This document shows, piece after piece, positions 38,469 through 47,604 of a DNA stretch of 64,000 nucleotides. A program made the translations under genes and the position numbers. The DNA is from Rivularia sp. PCC 7116 (GTDB lineage Bacteria > Cyanobacteriota > Cyanobacteriia > Cyanobacteriales > Nostocaceae). Every line of letters starts with the position of its first letter. The stretch's first letter is position 1. Below the pieces are notes generated by a model. That model ran no database searches, was not told the DNA's origin, and saw only the letters and a list, made by a program, of their open reading frames with translations. The DNA lies in the NCBI RefSeq assembly GCF_000316665.1, contig NC_019678.1:4340001-4404000 (forward strand), written 5' to 3'.

Positions 38469-39188
38469 TTATTTCCTTGTCAATTCTCTCCAAGTCTGTT
38501 GTCCAACTACACCATCTATAATCAAATTCCGGTTACTTTGGAAAGCTTTAACAGCAGTTTCTGTAAGAGCGCCGAAATTGCCATCAATGCGAATGCGGTA
38601 GCCGTTGGCTAATAACAGCCGCTGCAATACCCTGACAGAGACACCAGAATTGCCATAACTTAAATTCGGCAACCTTTGGTTATATCTACTAAAAAGCCTT
38701 CTTGAATTCCTTCGTCTGGATTGATTGGGCGCTCCTGCAAAAGTCTGCTGGAATTGGGGGGTAACAAACGGTGTATTTTCAATTGCGTCTGTCAAACTAG
38801 GTTCAGAAGTTGAAGGCAATATAATCTCACTCGTTTTTAAGGGCGGGTCGTCATCATAGACACTTTTTATAATAATTGGCTCCTTGGTTGCAGAAATAGC
38901 CTTGCTAGCCAATTGAGTGCAGTCAACAGAATCAATTCTACTTCTGATTTTTCTCAGTACATATTCGTTTTTCGGTGAGAAAAAAACTGTTGAAGCTATT
39001 TGAATTCCATTTGACTGGATAAATTCTGGTGGTGTAATCCGAGCAGGAGTAACCAACCCAGTTGATTGAATAAGATTTGATTCTTTAACGTTTAAGTTAA
39101 GCTCAACTGTTGTTTCATTAAATAAGTAGGGCACAGATGGATGTCCTGTTGTGAGGGCGCTCGTTATCAGCAATCCAATATCATTCAT
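38469..39188 (-). CDS. Exported peptidoglycan-binding domain protein 2
   Basis: A 239-aa paralogue of the neighbouring protein: hydrophobic start MNDIGLLITSALTTGHPSVP, a diverged middle, and a C-terminal PG_binding_1 domain (LSYGNSGVSVRVLQRLLLANGYRIRIDGNFGALTE split by conserved positions, ending VVGQQTWRELTRK). Tandem duplication followed by divergence of the middle region is evident. Likely envelope protein; no enzyme domain. Confidence 0.82.
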   Translation of the reverse strand: MNDIGLLITSALTTGHPSVPYLFNETTVELNLNVKESNLIQSTGLVTPARITPPEFIQSNGIQIASTVFFSPKNEYVLRKIRSRIDSVDCTQLASKAISATKEPIIIKSVYDDDPPLKTSEIILPSTSEPSLTDAIENTPFVTPQFQQTFAGAPNQSRRRNSRRLFSRYNQRLPNLSYGNSGVSVRVLQRLLLANGYRIRIDGNFGALTETAVKAFQSNRNLIIDGVVGQQTWRELTRK

Positions 39189-40066
39189 GGTATTTCATTT
39201 TACTAATACCCATATTTTCTTTACACAGAGTTTCCCACTCTTCTTCCGGAAAACTGCGTACTTATACCTAAAAAATAATTTATTCCTGCCACAAATAGAA
39301 ATAGTTCTGTAGCGTCCTTATATAATTATGTAGATGCAAGCGCGGGTATGAATCAAACATTTTTCTGTGTATTAATGATGCTTTCACACTAAGAATTCAA
39401 ATACAAACAGCGATCGCAAGGGATAATTCAATTCGACGAACATCCCCCGGTTGCAATTGCCTATCTGAACTTTATTAGTATTTGTGCAATTGTAATCTGC
39501 AACCAAATTATAGAACTGTAATTCCTGTTACCCACTACAAAATCTGTCACAATATATCTTGAATTTATTAAAAAAAAGTGCATTTTAATATTTTTTATAC
39601 TTGCACTCAAATTCTGATCGGGAAATAATCGCCGATATAATCCAAAAGTGTTAGGCACAAAAACTTATTGCTAAGTATATAGATGTAATTAATAGTAAAT
39701 AGTGCCCTAATTTAATATATACATGAAAATTTTTATTATATTTTATCGAAATTAAGCATAATTAAACTTACTTAGATTATTCTTTGGTAATTGATTTAAC
39801 CATTATCTACATTTATTTATCTGTAAATTTCACTTAGTAATAGTTCAAAAAGAACAATCAAGCTGATAATAGGGCTTAAAAAAAATGAGGTTTCTTAGAT
39901 TACTTTAGACAACCGTGTTATCAGCATAGAAAATAAGTTATTCAAGCCATGAAAGTCATCATTCTATGACATCGTTGAAAAGAAGGTGCTTATATTTCAC
40001 CTAATTAATTTCAAAAATTCGATATAGCTCCCTCTTGACTAATTAGGAGCAGAGCGCCCCTAACTG
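39189..40066. other. AT-rich intergenic region
   Basis: No gene is supported. A 65-codon minus-strand frame at 39461-39658 lacks a ribosome site and protein-like composition. One GCGATCGC octamer is present. The promoter of the 38469-39188 gene should lie at the left end. Confidence 0.4.
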
Positions 40067-40981
40067 TTAAGTCAATAAAGCCTTATAAATAAAAGGTGAT
40101 TTATGGCGAATAATTTTAATTAGATAAACAATTTGATGGAATTGCTGCATTTTTCCGCAATCGCGAAAGTATTCGGCAGCTTGCAGAAAATCTTCACGAG
40201 CTTCTTGTTGTTTACCACTGCTATAAAAAGCAAAACCTCTACCAATATAAGCCGCGCTTTGTCTGCGATTGAGTCGAATTGATTCGGTAAAATCATCAAT
40301 CGCCTGCTTGTATTTTTCTAATTGACGAAAAGCATAACCCCGATTGCAATAATAGCTAGCATCTTCTACGCCTGCTGAAATTGCTTGAGAAAAATCTTTG
40401 ATAGCTAATTCAAATTCATCCAATTGCAGATACGTCAACCCTAAGTTGTTGTATATTGCTGCAATATGCTGAGTATTTGTTGGAGGAATCAGCTCTAATG
40501 CTCTGCTGTAATCGCCAACTGCTTTTTGATAGATTTCTTCGTCGAAATATGCCAAACCTCTGTCATAATAGGCTCGGAAGTCATCCGGAAAAATAGACAG
40601 AAAGTAATTAAAATCAGCGATGGCAGCTGCGGGTAGTTGTAAGTTGTAATATGCTAAACCCCGATTTAGGTAAGCTTCAAAAAAATCGGGGCTTTGTTCT
40701 AAAGCCGTATCGCAGTCTGCTATGGCGTGTTGATAATCTGAAGAGTTTAAGAAAGCCAAGCAGCGATTGTAATAAGCTTTAGCGTAATTGGGATTAATCT
40801 CAATTGCTTGGGTAAAATTTTCAATAGCTGTGGTATATTCATCATTTTCAAGTTGACTGATACCTAATTTAAATAAGTCTTGCGAGCTACCCTGTGGTAA
40901 TCCTAAAGCTCCTGCTGGAAAGGAAAATAGCATAAGTACGATAACCATAACCAAAGTCGCGAAGATTTGGTAAAACCGCAT
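40067..40981 (-). CDS. Exported TPR-repeat protein
   Basis: A 304-aa protein with a signal peptide (residues 1-27, ending PAGALG) and about seven tetratricopeptide repeats (e.g. AIENFTQAIEINPNYAKAYYNRC, AIADFNYFLSIFPDDFRAYYDRG split by helices), then a short basic tail. TPRs mediate protein-protein contacts; in the periplasm or lumen such proteins serve as assembly factors. The partner is unknown. It is upstream of nothing obvious on its strand: cytochrome c6 lies 155 bp upstream of it in the same direction. Confidence 0.85.
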   Translation of the reverse strand: MRFYQIFATLVMVIVLMLFSFPAGALGLPQGSSQDLFKLGISQLENDEYTTAIENFTQAIEINPNYAKAYYNRCLAFLNSSDYQHAIADCDTALEQSPDFFEAYLNRGLAYYNLQLPAAAIADFNYFLSIFPDDFRAYYDRGLAYFDEEIYQKAVGDYSRALELIPPTNTQHIAAIYNNLGLTYLQLDEFELAIKDFSQAISAGVEDASYYCNRGYAFRQLEKYKQAIDDFTESIRLNRRQSAAYIGRGFAFYSSGKQQEAREDFLQAAEYFRDCGKMQQFHQIVYLIKIIRHKSPFIYKALLT

Positions 40982-41135
40982 GAGTATTAATAAAAAGATA
41001 GTGGGTAGGGAAAGAAAAGCTAATACATAATAATTAGTGGTTAACAGCTATTTTTTTCGTAGTTACCTATACGAAAGAACAACTATTAACCACTAAATTT
41101 TCTAATAGTTTCTCTTAGAATTTCAAGCTAAACTT

Positions 41136-41663
41136 TTACCAACCTTTATCAGCTTGAGCTAAAACATATCCAGCAAGACTTTCTATCTGTTCGGAAGATA
41201 AACGTTTTCCAAAAGCTGGCATTGCATTTTTACCATTAGTGACTTGGTAAACAATTGCTTCTTTTGAATACATGTCGTACTTTTCAAGAGCCTCCTTTTT
41301 CAAGGTTTTGTTTGCAGCTACCAGGTTTCCTCCACCTGCGTGACAAGCCGCACAATTCTGCTTGAAAAGCTGGGCACCTTCTTCGTGAGAAGCAGCCATT
41401 ACTACAGGTGCAACCGCTACTACTACTTCTGTCTCTACAGGTTCAACTGCTTCAACAACAGGCTCCTCAGTAACTTTCACAGCTTCAGCGACTTTACTTG
41501 TTGCAGTTTCAACCGCTGTTTTGGCTTTTTCAACAGCGTTACGTACAGCTGGAGCAATTTGTTCAATTCTAGGAGCTTCTGTAGCTTGAGTCTCTTCACC
41601 ACAAGCGTAAGTAAAAAACAATAGAGGTATTACTAGAAATACAATAGATAGTATTTTTCTCAT
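41136..41663 (-). CDS. Cytochrome c6-like protein with lipoprotein-type N-terminus and long linker
   Basis: The C-terminal 85 residues are clear cytochrome c6: heme site CAACH (Cys104, Cys107, His108), [20 protein letters not shown], and the Met148 ligand in [13 protein letters not shown]. Instead of the usual short signal peptide, the N-terminus has a hydrophobic segment and a lipobox-like TYAC (Cys21), followed by about 75 residues rich in Glu, Val, Ala and Pro ([15 protein letters not shown]). This predicts a membrane-tethered cytochrome on a flexible arm. Ordinary PetJ is about 110 aa, this is 175 aa. Electron carrier role inferred; partners unknown. Confidence 0.85.
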   Translation of the reverse strand: MRKILSIVFLVIPLLFFTYACGEETQATEAPRIEQIAPAVRNAVEKAKTAVETATSKVAEAVKVTEEPVVEAVEPVETEVVVAVAPVVMAASHEEGAQLFKQNCAACHAGGGNLVAANKTLKKEALEKYDMYSKEAIVYQVTNGKNAMPAFGKRLSSEQIESLAGYVLAQADKGW

Positions 41664-41879
41664 AAGTATTTTTCCTTAATCAACCAAATTCCTTAGTTAC
41701 GATTTGCACGCTCAAGCTTATCGTTAAAAATGCGGTTGTGAAATGACAGGAATATACAAATACAAAAAATATTGCTTCTAGTTTTTATGGATAAGGAGGG
41801 GAAGAATTATAAATTTGGCGTTGTGCCTGCTTTCTTACAGCATAGTCATAACTACTGCGCTTAAATTATATTTGCTAAG

Positions 41880-42034
41880 TAAGGTTGTCCTTTCTGCGCT
41901 CGTGCCAAAGAGATACTAAAAGAGCAAGGTTTAACTTATGAAGAAATTACCTTGAATAAAGATTTTAGTTATTTATCGATGGTAAATTAATCGGCGATTC
42001 GGAAGCTATAGCCGCGCATTTTGGAGTGAAATAA
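41880..42034 (+). pseudogene. Broken glutaredoxin fragment
   Basis: A frame without a start reads GCPFCARAKEILKEQGLTYEEI, the active-site CPFC region of glutaredoxin, then stops. In another frame FIDGKLIGDSEAIAAHFGVK, the C-terminal glutathione-binding end, follows. The middle of the protein (TVPQ region) is deleted, and an in-frame stop precedes the first piece. Clear remnant, not functional. Confidence 0.8.
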
Positions 42035-42107
42035 ATTTTTCAGGGAGACGTTGCATTAAAACGTCTCTATTTGAATTGTTTTTGAATTATTTTTGCGTTG
42101 TCCAAAC

Positions 42108-42635
42108 TTAAGCGACTACTTTCTCAAAGACGAAAGCATCTTCGTATTTATCTTCTGGGTTAAAAATTATTTCACCGACTTTCTTGTAACCAGATTTTTC
42201 ATAAAACTTCAATAATTTTTGATTTGTCTTAACTGCATCAAGTCTTACCGCAGAATAATTACGATTTATTGCTAGATTTTCAATTTGTTGCAAACACCAA
42301 GTACCGATTCCTTTTGCTTGAAATAACGGCAATACTGCTAATCTATGCATATAAAAGGCTGATAAACCTGGATTTTGCCAGTTTATATTACCGTATTTGA
42401 GATAACCAGACGGCATTTTCGTCTCAATTGTAAAAGTACCAATTAGCTCAGAATCCAACTTGATTGCATAAAGATCCATATTTCTAGCATCTTTTAGCAT
42501 TTTTTCTAGCGGGTAAGGTGGAACCCAATAACAAAGATTGCATCTTTTCTGTAAATCTAAACCGCACTCGACTAATATTTGGTGTAGAGCAGGAATCTGT
42601 GAAACTGTAACTTGTGAAATCGAGAGGCTCATCAA
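42108..42635 (-). CDS. GNAT family N-acetyltransferase
   Basis: A 175-aa single-domain GNAT protein. The acetyl-CoA pyrophosphate loop is QAKGIG (about residue 113), preceded by HRLAVLPLF, and the C-terminal part has RLDAVKTNQKLLKFYEKSGYKKVGE, as in motif B. Substrate unknown. The gene is a single unit; a hairpin of the GAGACGTT...AACGTCTC type lies at 42044-42068, just beyond its 3' end. Confidence 0.88.
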   Translation of the reverse strand: MMSLSISQVTVSQIPALHQILVECGLDLQKRCNLCYWVPPYPLEKMLKDARNMDLYAIKLDSELIGTFTIETKMPSGYLKYGNINWQNPGLSAFYMHRLAVLPLFQAKGIGTWCLQQIENLAINRNYSAVRLDAVKTNQKLLKFYEKSGYKKVGEIIFNPEDKYEDAFVFEKVVA

Positions 42636-42810
42636 AACGATATATATAAATTGAAAACGAAAAACAATTTTAATTTTTCTGGATTTTCAGCTTTAGTAAT
42701 TAATCTTAATTTTTTCTTAATTAAGTTAAAAATATATAATTGAACACATCTAGTTTTTTCACAAATGTGTTACATAAATGGTAGCAAGTGGAAAATATTA
42801 ACAAAAATTG

Positions 42811-43146
42811 ATGCTTGATATTAACACAATCACTGAGTTTTCTCGCAACCACTGCGTAACTATTTGTGCCTTCTTGGTTCCAGCAAATTTAATCGCTACG
42901 TTGTCAACAATGATTCTTGCTGCACTTCATCGTCCATTGGCTCAAGTTTTGCAATCGACGGTTGTTGCTACTTTTTTTGCAGCAGTAATGATAATGCACG
43001 TATACACCTGGTTCTCGATTGGTGTCGTTGCCGTTCCAACCTACATTTTGTTATGGTTAGCGATTACTTGTTTGTTTACTAATTTAGGTGCATTTTTATT
43101 TCAAAGACGTTACATTCGGACTTATTTTTTAATTGGAAATAGGTGA
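42811..43146 (+). CDS. Small cyanobacterial membrane protein, unknown function
   Basis: A 111-aa very hydrophobic protein with three or four predicted helices (about residues 14-35, 48-70, 72-97). Polar start MLDINTITEFSRNH and a basic end FQRRYIRTYFLIGNR suggest a cytoplasmic C-terminus. No family recognised. ATG 42811 is preferred over the TTG directly before it. It lies divergently from the GNAT gene. Confidence 0.6.
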   Translation: MLDINTITEFSRNHCVTICAFLVPANLIATLSTMILAALHRPLAQVLQSTVVATFFAAVMIMHVYTWFSIGVVAVPTYILLWLAITCLFTNLGAFLFQRRYIRTYFLIGNR

Positions 43147-43254
43147 TTGGGCGTTGGATATTGATGGGGGTGATATAGAAAATTTACTTATAGCCCCCAT
43201 CCGATTGTCCCTTTATTGCTAATTGCTTATTGTTAACCGCTCGCTGCTAACTGA

Positions 43255-44619
43255 TTAGGCAGCAGACTTGCTGAAGTCATTGCGTAACTGACTTACGACT
43301 TTATCAAGTCCGACAGAATGTGCTGCTTTAAATAAGATGCGATCGCCTTCTTGGAGATATTGTTTCAAGCCGGTTGCTAATTCTTCATGATTAGAGTAGC
43401 ACTGAATCGGGATACCTTCGGCACTTTTGGCTAAAGCTTCGGCATCCGCACAGTCAACTAATACCATCAAGGCATCTAAGTTTAAAGAGCGTGCGGTTTC
43501 TCCAATCTGTTGATGCAATTGTTCGGATTTTTCTCCAAGTTCTTTCATTGCACCTAGTACGGCAATGCGTCGCTTGCCCGGTGTTTCGGCTAATAAATTC
43601 AATGCTGCAACCATTGCTTCTGGTGCTGCATTATATGTTTCGTCTAAAATTAATACATCGTTAAGTAAAGTGAATTGCTGGGAACGCCCTCCTGGCATGT
43701 CAACCGCAACACCGTTTTTAAAGTTACTCCAATCGATGTTTAATACTTTTGCAACAGCTAAAGCTGCCATGTAATTCGCCCCAATGTGTCTTCCCGGCAT
43801 CGGTAAAGGTAAACGCAAACCGGCAATTTCTAAAGTATAGTTGTCAATCAATTTACCGTGAATGTCGCCACCAGTAAAACCGAAGCTAATAACTTTACCC
43901 TGCCAAACTTTTGCAGCCGTTTTCATTAATAACGGATTGTCGTAGTTGAGAATAGCTACTCCATCTTTGGGCATTTCTGCCAATAATTCGCATTTTGCTT
44001 GAGCTATGGCTTCTTCTGACTTGAGTAACTCAATATGCGCTGTTCCGACATTGGTAATTACGGCAATTGTTGGACGGGTTATTTGCGTAAGCTCTGCAAT
44101 TTGTCCGAGTCCCCGCATCGCCATTTCTATAACAGCGTAATCATGTTCGGCAACCAATTCCAAAAGAGTTTTCGGTACGCCAATTTCATTGTTGAAATTT
44201 GCATAAGTTTTGTGAACTCTTCCTTGAGTACTTAAAACCCCAGCAATTAATTCCTTAGTCGTAGTTTTGCCTACAGAACCCGTAACCCCAATTATGGGTA
44301 TTGAAAATTGATTGCGCCACCATTGAGCTATTTTTTGATAAGTTTCTAAGGTATTCGTTACTTTTAATACAGGCAATTGAGAATTTTCGTATTCAAAATC
44401 AACAATTGCTGCAATAGCTCCTTTTTCAATTGCTGTAGCTACAAATTTATGTCCATCAAACTTTTCACCACGAAAAGCTACAAAGACTTCTCCAGGTTTT
44501 ATAATTCGACTGTCTGTTTGTATACCGAAAAAAGATTCTGCAAGTGCTGTTTCAGAAAGATTTGCGCTTTGAGCGCCGAGCAATTCAACTAGCTGTTTGA
44601 GAGTGGCGGAACAAGGCAT
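43255..44619 (-). CDS. murF: UDP-N-acetylmuramoyl-tripeptide--D-alanyl-D-alanine ligase
   Basis: A 454-aa Mur ligase. N-terminal UDP-binding domain with GIQTDSRIIKPGEVFVAFRGEKFDG-type motif (split by conserved Ser/Arg), the central ATPase with GVTGSVGKTTTKE (about residues 111-123), the ANFNNEIGVPKTLL motif, and the C-terminal domain with LDETYNAAPEAM and FKAAHSVGLD. It adds D-Ala-D-Ala to the muropeptide precursor in the cytoplasm. Length and motif order are normal. Stands alone on its strand. Confidence 0.96.
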   Translation of the reverse strand: MPCSATLKQLVELLGAQSANLSETALAESFFGIQTDSRIIKPGEVFVAFRGEKFDGHKFVATAIEKGAIAAIVDFEYENSQLPVLKVTNTLETYQKIAQWWRNQFSIPIIGVTGSVGKTTTKELIAGVLSTQGRVHKTYANFNNEIGVPKTLLELVAEHDYAVIEMAMRGLGQIAELTQITRPTIAVITNVGTAHIELLKSEEAIAQAKCELLAEMPKDGVAILNYDNPLLMKTAAKVWQGKVISFGFTGGDIHGKLIDNYTLEIAGLRLPLPMPGRHIGANYMAALAVAKVLNIDWSNFKNGVAVDMPGGRSQQFTLLNDVLILDETYNAAPEAMVAALNLLAETPGKRRIAVLGAMKELGEKSEQLHQQIGETARSLNLDALMVLVDCADAEALAKSAEGIPIQCYSNHEELATGLKQYLQEGDRILFKAAHSVGLDKVVSQLRNDFSKSAA

Positions 44620-44811
44620 AATACCGGGTATTTGGGATTACGAAAGTTTATTTATTAAAGTCGAGGAATCATCGAACTGTTCGCAAGCAACCCTCGCAAA
44701 CAAAGTCCTCTAATCCTATAGTTCTTTTAGGGAAAACATAAAGTACCGGATTTAACATTTTTACATATAGTGGTCATATTAAGTCAAAATCATCCCTATT
44801 CAACCTATTAA

Positions 44812-44851
44812 AAATGTGTCATCACAAGTTGATCTTCGCGATGACACATTT
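44812..44851 (-). terminator. Terminator downstream of the TerB-like gene
   Basis: A perfect 12-bp stem, AAATGTGTCATC with GATGACACATTT, loop of 16 nt, followed on the minus strand by TTTTT. It lies about 160 bp past the stop of 45012-45455; the stem also resembles the TGTCATTGCGA-type intergenic repeats of Nostocales (compare 50602-50670). The rest of 44620-45011 holds nothing else. Confidence 0.6.
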
Positions 44852-45011
44852 AAAAAACATGGTTATTTAATTTTGTTTATCAAGTTTTGGTATTAGCAAG
44901 CAACAATTAAGTAAGGAATACAACCAAAACTATGAATGGTTTTTGTTTCCTATATTGCTTTTATTAATCCACTTCTTAAGATTAATATTTAAATTTTGAC
45001 TTTAATGACTG

Positions 45012-45455
45012 CTATCCCCGATTCTTAATAAACATTACTTCGATAATTTTTTGACCAATTTCGCCGCGAATACGCAAGGCTTGATACAACTCAACTAAAA
45101 AGTCTTGCTCTTCAACAAGAATGCCATCTACCAAAATTAAGTCGGTAGCTACCGCAAAAGCCGTCTCCCTCAATTCTTCCGAAAGAGAATCTTTCGCCGA
45201 ATCAAATAAGTTGTTTACGCCCTCGTGTCTAATAATACCAGACAAGACATCAAACATCGATTGCATGTCCTCTGTAGAGTAGCTGCACAACAGCTTTAGA
45301 CTAGACAATGCTTCATGAATGTCGTGTGTCTGTTTGCTTGAAAGGTTGCCATCTGGAGCAACTGCTATTAGGGCGATAGAAGCAAGAGCTTCTGCTGGAC
45401 TGAGTGCATTTTTTACTCTACTTTGAGAACTGGATGCTCTATCAAATAGACTCAT
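45012..45455 (-). CDS. TerB-family (tellurite-resistance-like) protein
   Basis: A 147-aa all-alpha protein. The domain features are LSPAEALASIALIAVAPDGNLSSKQ (first EF-hand-like acidic loop) and LILVDGILVEEQDFLVELYQAL (second acidic loop), the TerB pattern of paired metal-binding helices. TerB-like proteins occur in stress and membrane-associated metal-sensing complexes; the exact role is unknown. A second TerB-like gene lies at 56941-57363. Confidence 0.82.
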   Translation of the reverse strand: MSLFDRASSSQSRVKNALSPAEALASIALIAVAPDGNLSSKQTHDIHEALSSLKLLCSYSTEDMQSMFDVLSGIIRHEGVNNLFDSAKDSLSEELRETAFAVATDLILVDGILVEEQDFLVELYQALRIRGEIGQKIIEVMFIKNRG

Positions 45456-45624
45456 TTATACTTATTCCTTAAATAGTTTATTTGTAGTAGTGTATATACG
45501 TAGAAGTTATTTTTCTAGTAAATAATACTACAAACTTTTCATAAGTATATTGTGCCCAGTATTTACCCAAACCGAACACTTGCACTCAGTTTTTTTGATG
45601 AATTAATATTCTTTTTCCGTAGAT

Positions 45625-45786
45625 TTATCGAAAAAGCTTGGCACAAGGATTGTTTTCGTTTTCTTTCTCAATGGTGCTGACGACTGCCAAGCCCAATCCA
45701 GATATAGTCATTAGCAGCATTACTGAAGCCAAAAAGGCTTTTACAAATATGTGTAGGGCTTCATCAAAAAAAATATAGGTGGTCAT
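45625..45786 (-). CDS. Small single-helix membrane protein (53 aa)
   Basis: ATG 45786 opens a 53-codon frame: MTTYIFFDEALHIFVKAF, one strong hydrophobic helix (about residues 13-38, ASVMLLMTISGLGLAVV) and the polar tail STIEKENENNPCAKLFR. AGGTAA lies about 12 nt before the start. Composition is typical of small cyanobacterial thylakoid or plasma-membrane subunits. No family recognised. Confidence 0.5.
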   Translation of the reverse strand: MTTYIFFDEALHIFVKAFLASVMLLMTISGLGLAVVSTIEKENENNPCAKLFR

Positions 45787-46339
45787 AGCTTATTTACCTG
45801 AACTCAATAGTAACTAGCGAAGAGTGAACGTTTCAAAAATCTAAGCGTTAAATTTATGTCAATAAAACACCCTTTACGGGTATCTTAACAAAACTTTAGC
45901 TTCTTAACAGGTATAGTTATAACATTTTGTTTTGAAGTAATATGACTTTTATGTAAATGTTATTTAAATTTATTTTCTTGAAGCTTGGCTGCTTAATAAT
46001 ATTGCTATCTCGTTAGATACAAATATAGGTAAATATCAGTTAAATTAGTTACCTTAGTCCCATGCTATTTTGTCTTTAGTTATAAATTATAATGGCATGG
46101 GGAAAGTCAGCTTCAAAAGTATTTTTGGAAGTATTATCTTAAGCTAAATATTCTCAATTTCAATTTTTGCAGAAGACTGTGTAGCTTGTAAAATCTATTC
46201 TTGAGCGATTTTGTTGAGCTATTTCAATGTAGCTATACTTGCCCGAAGATAGTTTAGGATTATTAGTTAATTTTTAATCAAAATATAATGCTTTAAAATA
46301 ATATGTCTGCTGCTACGTTAAAATATTGGAGTATAAAAA
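45787..46339. other. AT-rich intergenic region
   Basis: No gene seen. It contains the start regions of the divergent 53-aa and GNAT genes. No clear promoter boxes. Confidence 0.35.
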
Positions 46340-46936
46340 ATGAACTTAGCTAGAGACATAATCAGCAAAATTTTTCAACAAGGCTTGCAAGCAGATGGTT
46401 GTTTATTGAGTGTAGAAATAAAGTGCGATCGCCTGCTTTTAAAATCTATATCATTAGCATATAAAAAACCAATATTTGAGACTTTTACAGAAGAGATTAC
46501 AACTTATATGTACCCTCGTCCGGCAAAAAATGTTACCGAGACAGCATCATTTATCAAAAATTCTCTGGAAGGGATGAAAAATGAACACGAGTTGATACTG
46601 GTAATCTTAAAGAAAAATTCCCAGGAATTCTTAGGCTGTGCTGGAATCCATCGCATTAACACCAAGCACCCAGAATTTGGTATTTGGTTGAAAAAAGCAG
46701 CCCATCGCCAAGGTTACGGATTAGAAGCGATAGCAGCGATGAAAAACTGGTGTGAAACCCATCTAGAAAGCGAATATTTTACTTACCCAGTCGATGAAGA
46801 AAATTATCCCAGCCGGAGGATACCAGAAAAATTGGGCGGGGAAATTATGAGGACTTATCAAAAGAGAAATTTGAGCGGTAGGATTTTGAATCTAGTTGAA
46901 TACAGAATACAGGGAAAAGTTAGCAGTGAGCAGTGA
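46340..46936 (+). CDS. GNAT acetyltransferase, RimJ/RimL type
   Basis: A 198-aa protein of the ribosomal-protein-acetylase-like subgroup: FETFTEEITTYMYPRPAKN at the start of the fold, LGCAGIHRINTKHPEFGIWL in the core, and RQGYGLEAIAAM as acetyl-CoA loop. The end FEYRI-like NLVEYRI is usual. Substrate unknown. ATG 46340 has TTGGAG about 11 nt upstream. Confidence 0.85.
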   Translation: MNLARDIISKIFQQGLQADGCLLSVEIKCDRLLLKSISLAYKKPIFETFTEEITTYMYPRPAKNVTETASFIKNSLEGMKNEHELILVILKKNSQEFLGCAGIHRINTKHPEFGIWLKKAAHRQGYGLEAIAAMKNWCETHLESEYFTYPVDEENYPSRRIPEKLGGEIMRTYQKRNLSGRILNLVEYRIQGKVSSEQ

Positions 46937-46944
46937 GCAGTTAT

Positions 46945-47316
46945 CTAGGAGCGTGACAAAACTAATAGGAGGCATATTAATAGCAAGCCAAATATGAGTA
47001 ATAAACTTTGATTGCGTCTTATCCAATTGTTAACGCTTGTATTCAAATCGGGCTTTTGATTTTTCTCTTGTAATTCTAAATTGCGTTCTGCTTCATTTTG
47101 ATAAAGAGTACATTCTGTAGCGTGGGGGCGTTTGGAATAGTTACAAGTGTCATCAAGATGGTAGGTACAAGTTTCGCAAAGGTAATCATCCCCTTGAGCG
47201 CGATGTAATGGAATTCCGGGATGTCCATAAGCTTTAAGCGGGGTACGACAATAAGGGCAAGTGACAGCCTGAGAATTTACGTTTTGTTTGCAGCGAGGGC
47301 AAGTTGCAGTGTCCAC
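46945..47316 (-). CDS. Double zinc-ribbon protein with C-terminal membrane anchor
   Basis: A 123-aa protein: residues 6-23 hold CPRC...CPYC, a zinc ribbon; residues 46-70 hold CETC, C and C (CETCTYHLDDTCNYSKRPHATEC in two halves), likely a second metal site. A Glu/Asn-rich linker leads to one C-terminal helix (about residues 104-121), so it is tail-anchored with the ribbons in the cytoplasm. Function unknown. It converges with the GNAT gene with an 8-bp gap. Confidence 0.75.
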   Translation of the reverse strand: MDTATCPRCKQNVNSQAVTCPYCRTPLKAYGHPGIPLHRAQGDDYLCETCTYHLDDTCNYSKRPHATECTLYQNEAERNLELQEKNQKPDLNTSVNNWIRRNQSLLLIFGLLLICLLLVLSRS

Positions 47317-47359
47317 AGCCGATACTAAGATTAGTGTTGATTATCTTGATTTTAACTTG

Positions 47360-47604
47360 CTATCAGTTAGCAGTGAGCAGTGAACAGTGAACAGTGAGCA
47401 GTTAGCAGTTAGCAGTGAGCAGTGAGCAGTGAGCAGTTAGCAGTGAGCAGTGAGCAGTGAACAGTGAGCAGTTAGCAGTGAGCCGTGAACAGGTACCAAC
47501 GCCCAATGCCCAATGCCCCATGCCCAATGCCCAATGCCCAATGCCCAATGCCCAATGCCCAATGCCCAATGCCCAATGCCCAATGCCCAATGCCCAATTA
47601 CCCA
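47360..47604. repeat. Large block of heptamer tandem repeats
   Basis: About 15 units of GTGAGCA/GTTAGCA (47360-47485) are followed by about 13 units of CAATGCC (47500-47595). This is the longest STRR block in the window. It is open in several frames on both strands by virtue of its 7-bp period, none of which are genes. Confidence 0.92.

Noticed and set aside
39461-39658. 65-aa minus-strand frame
   Set aside because: AT-rich, no ribosome site, no family resemblance.
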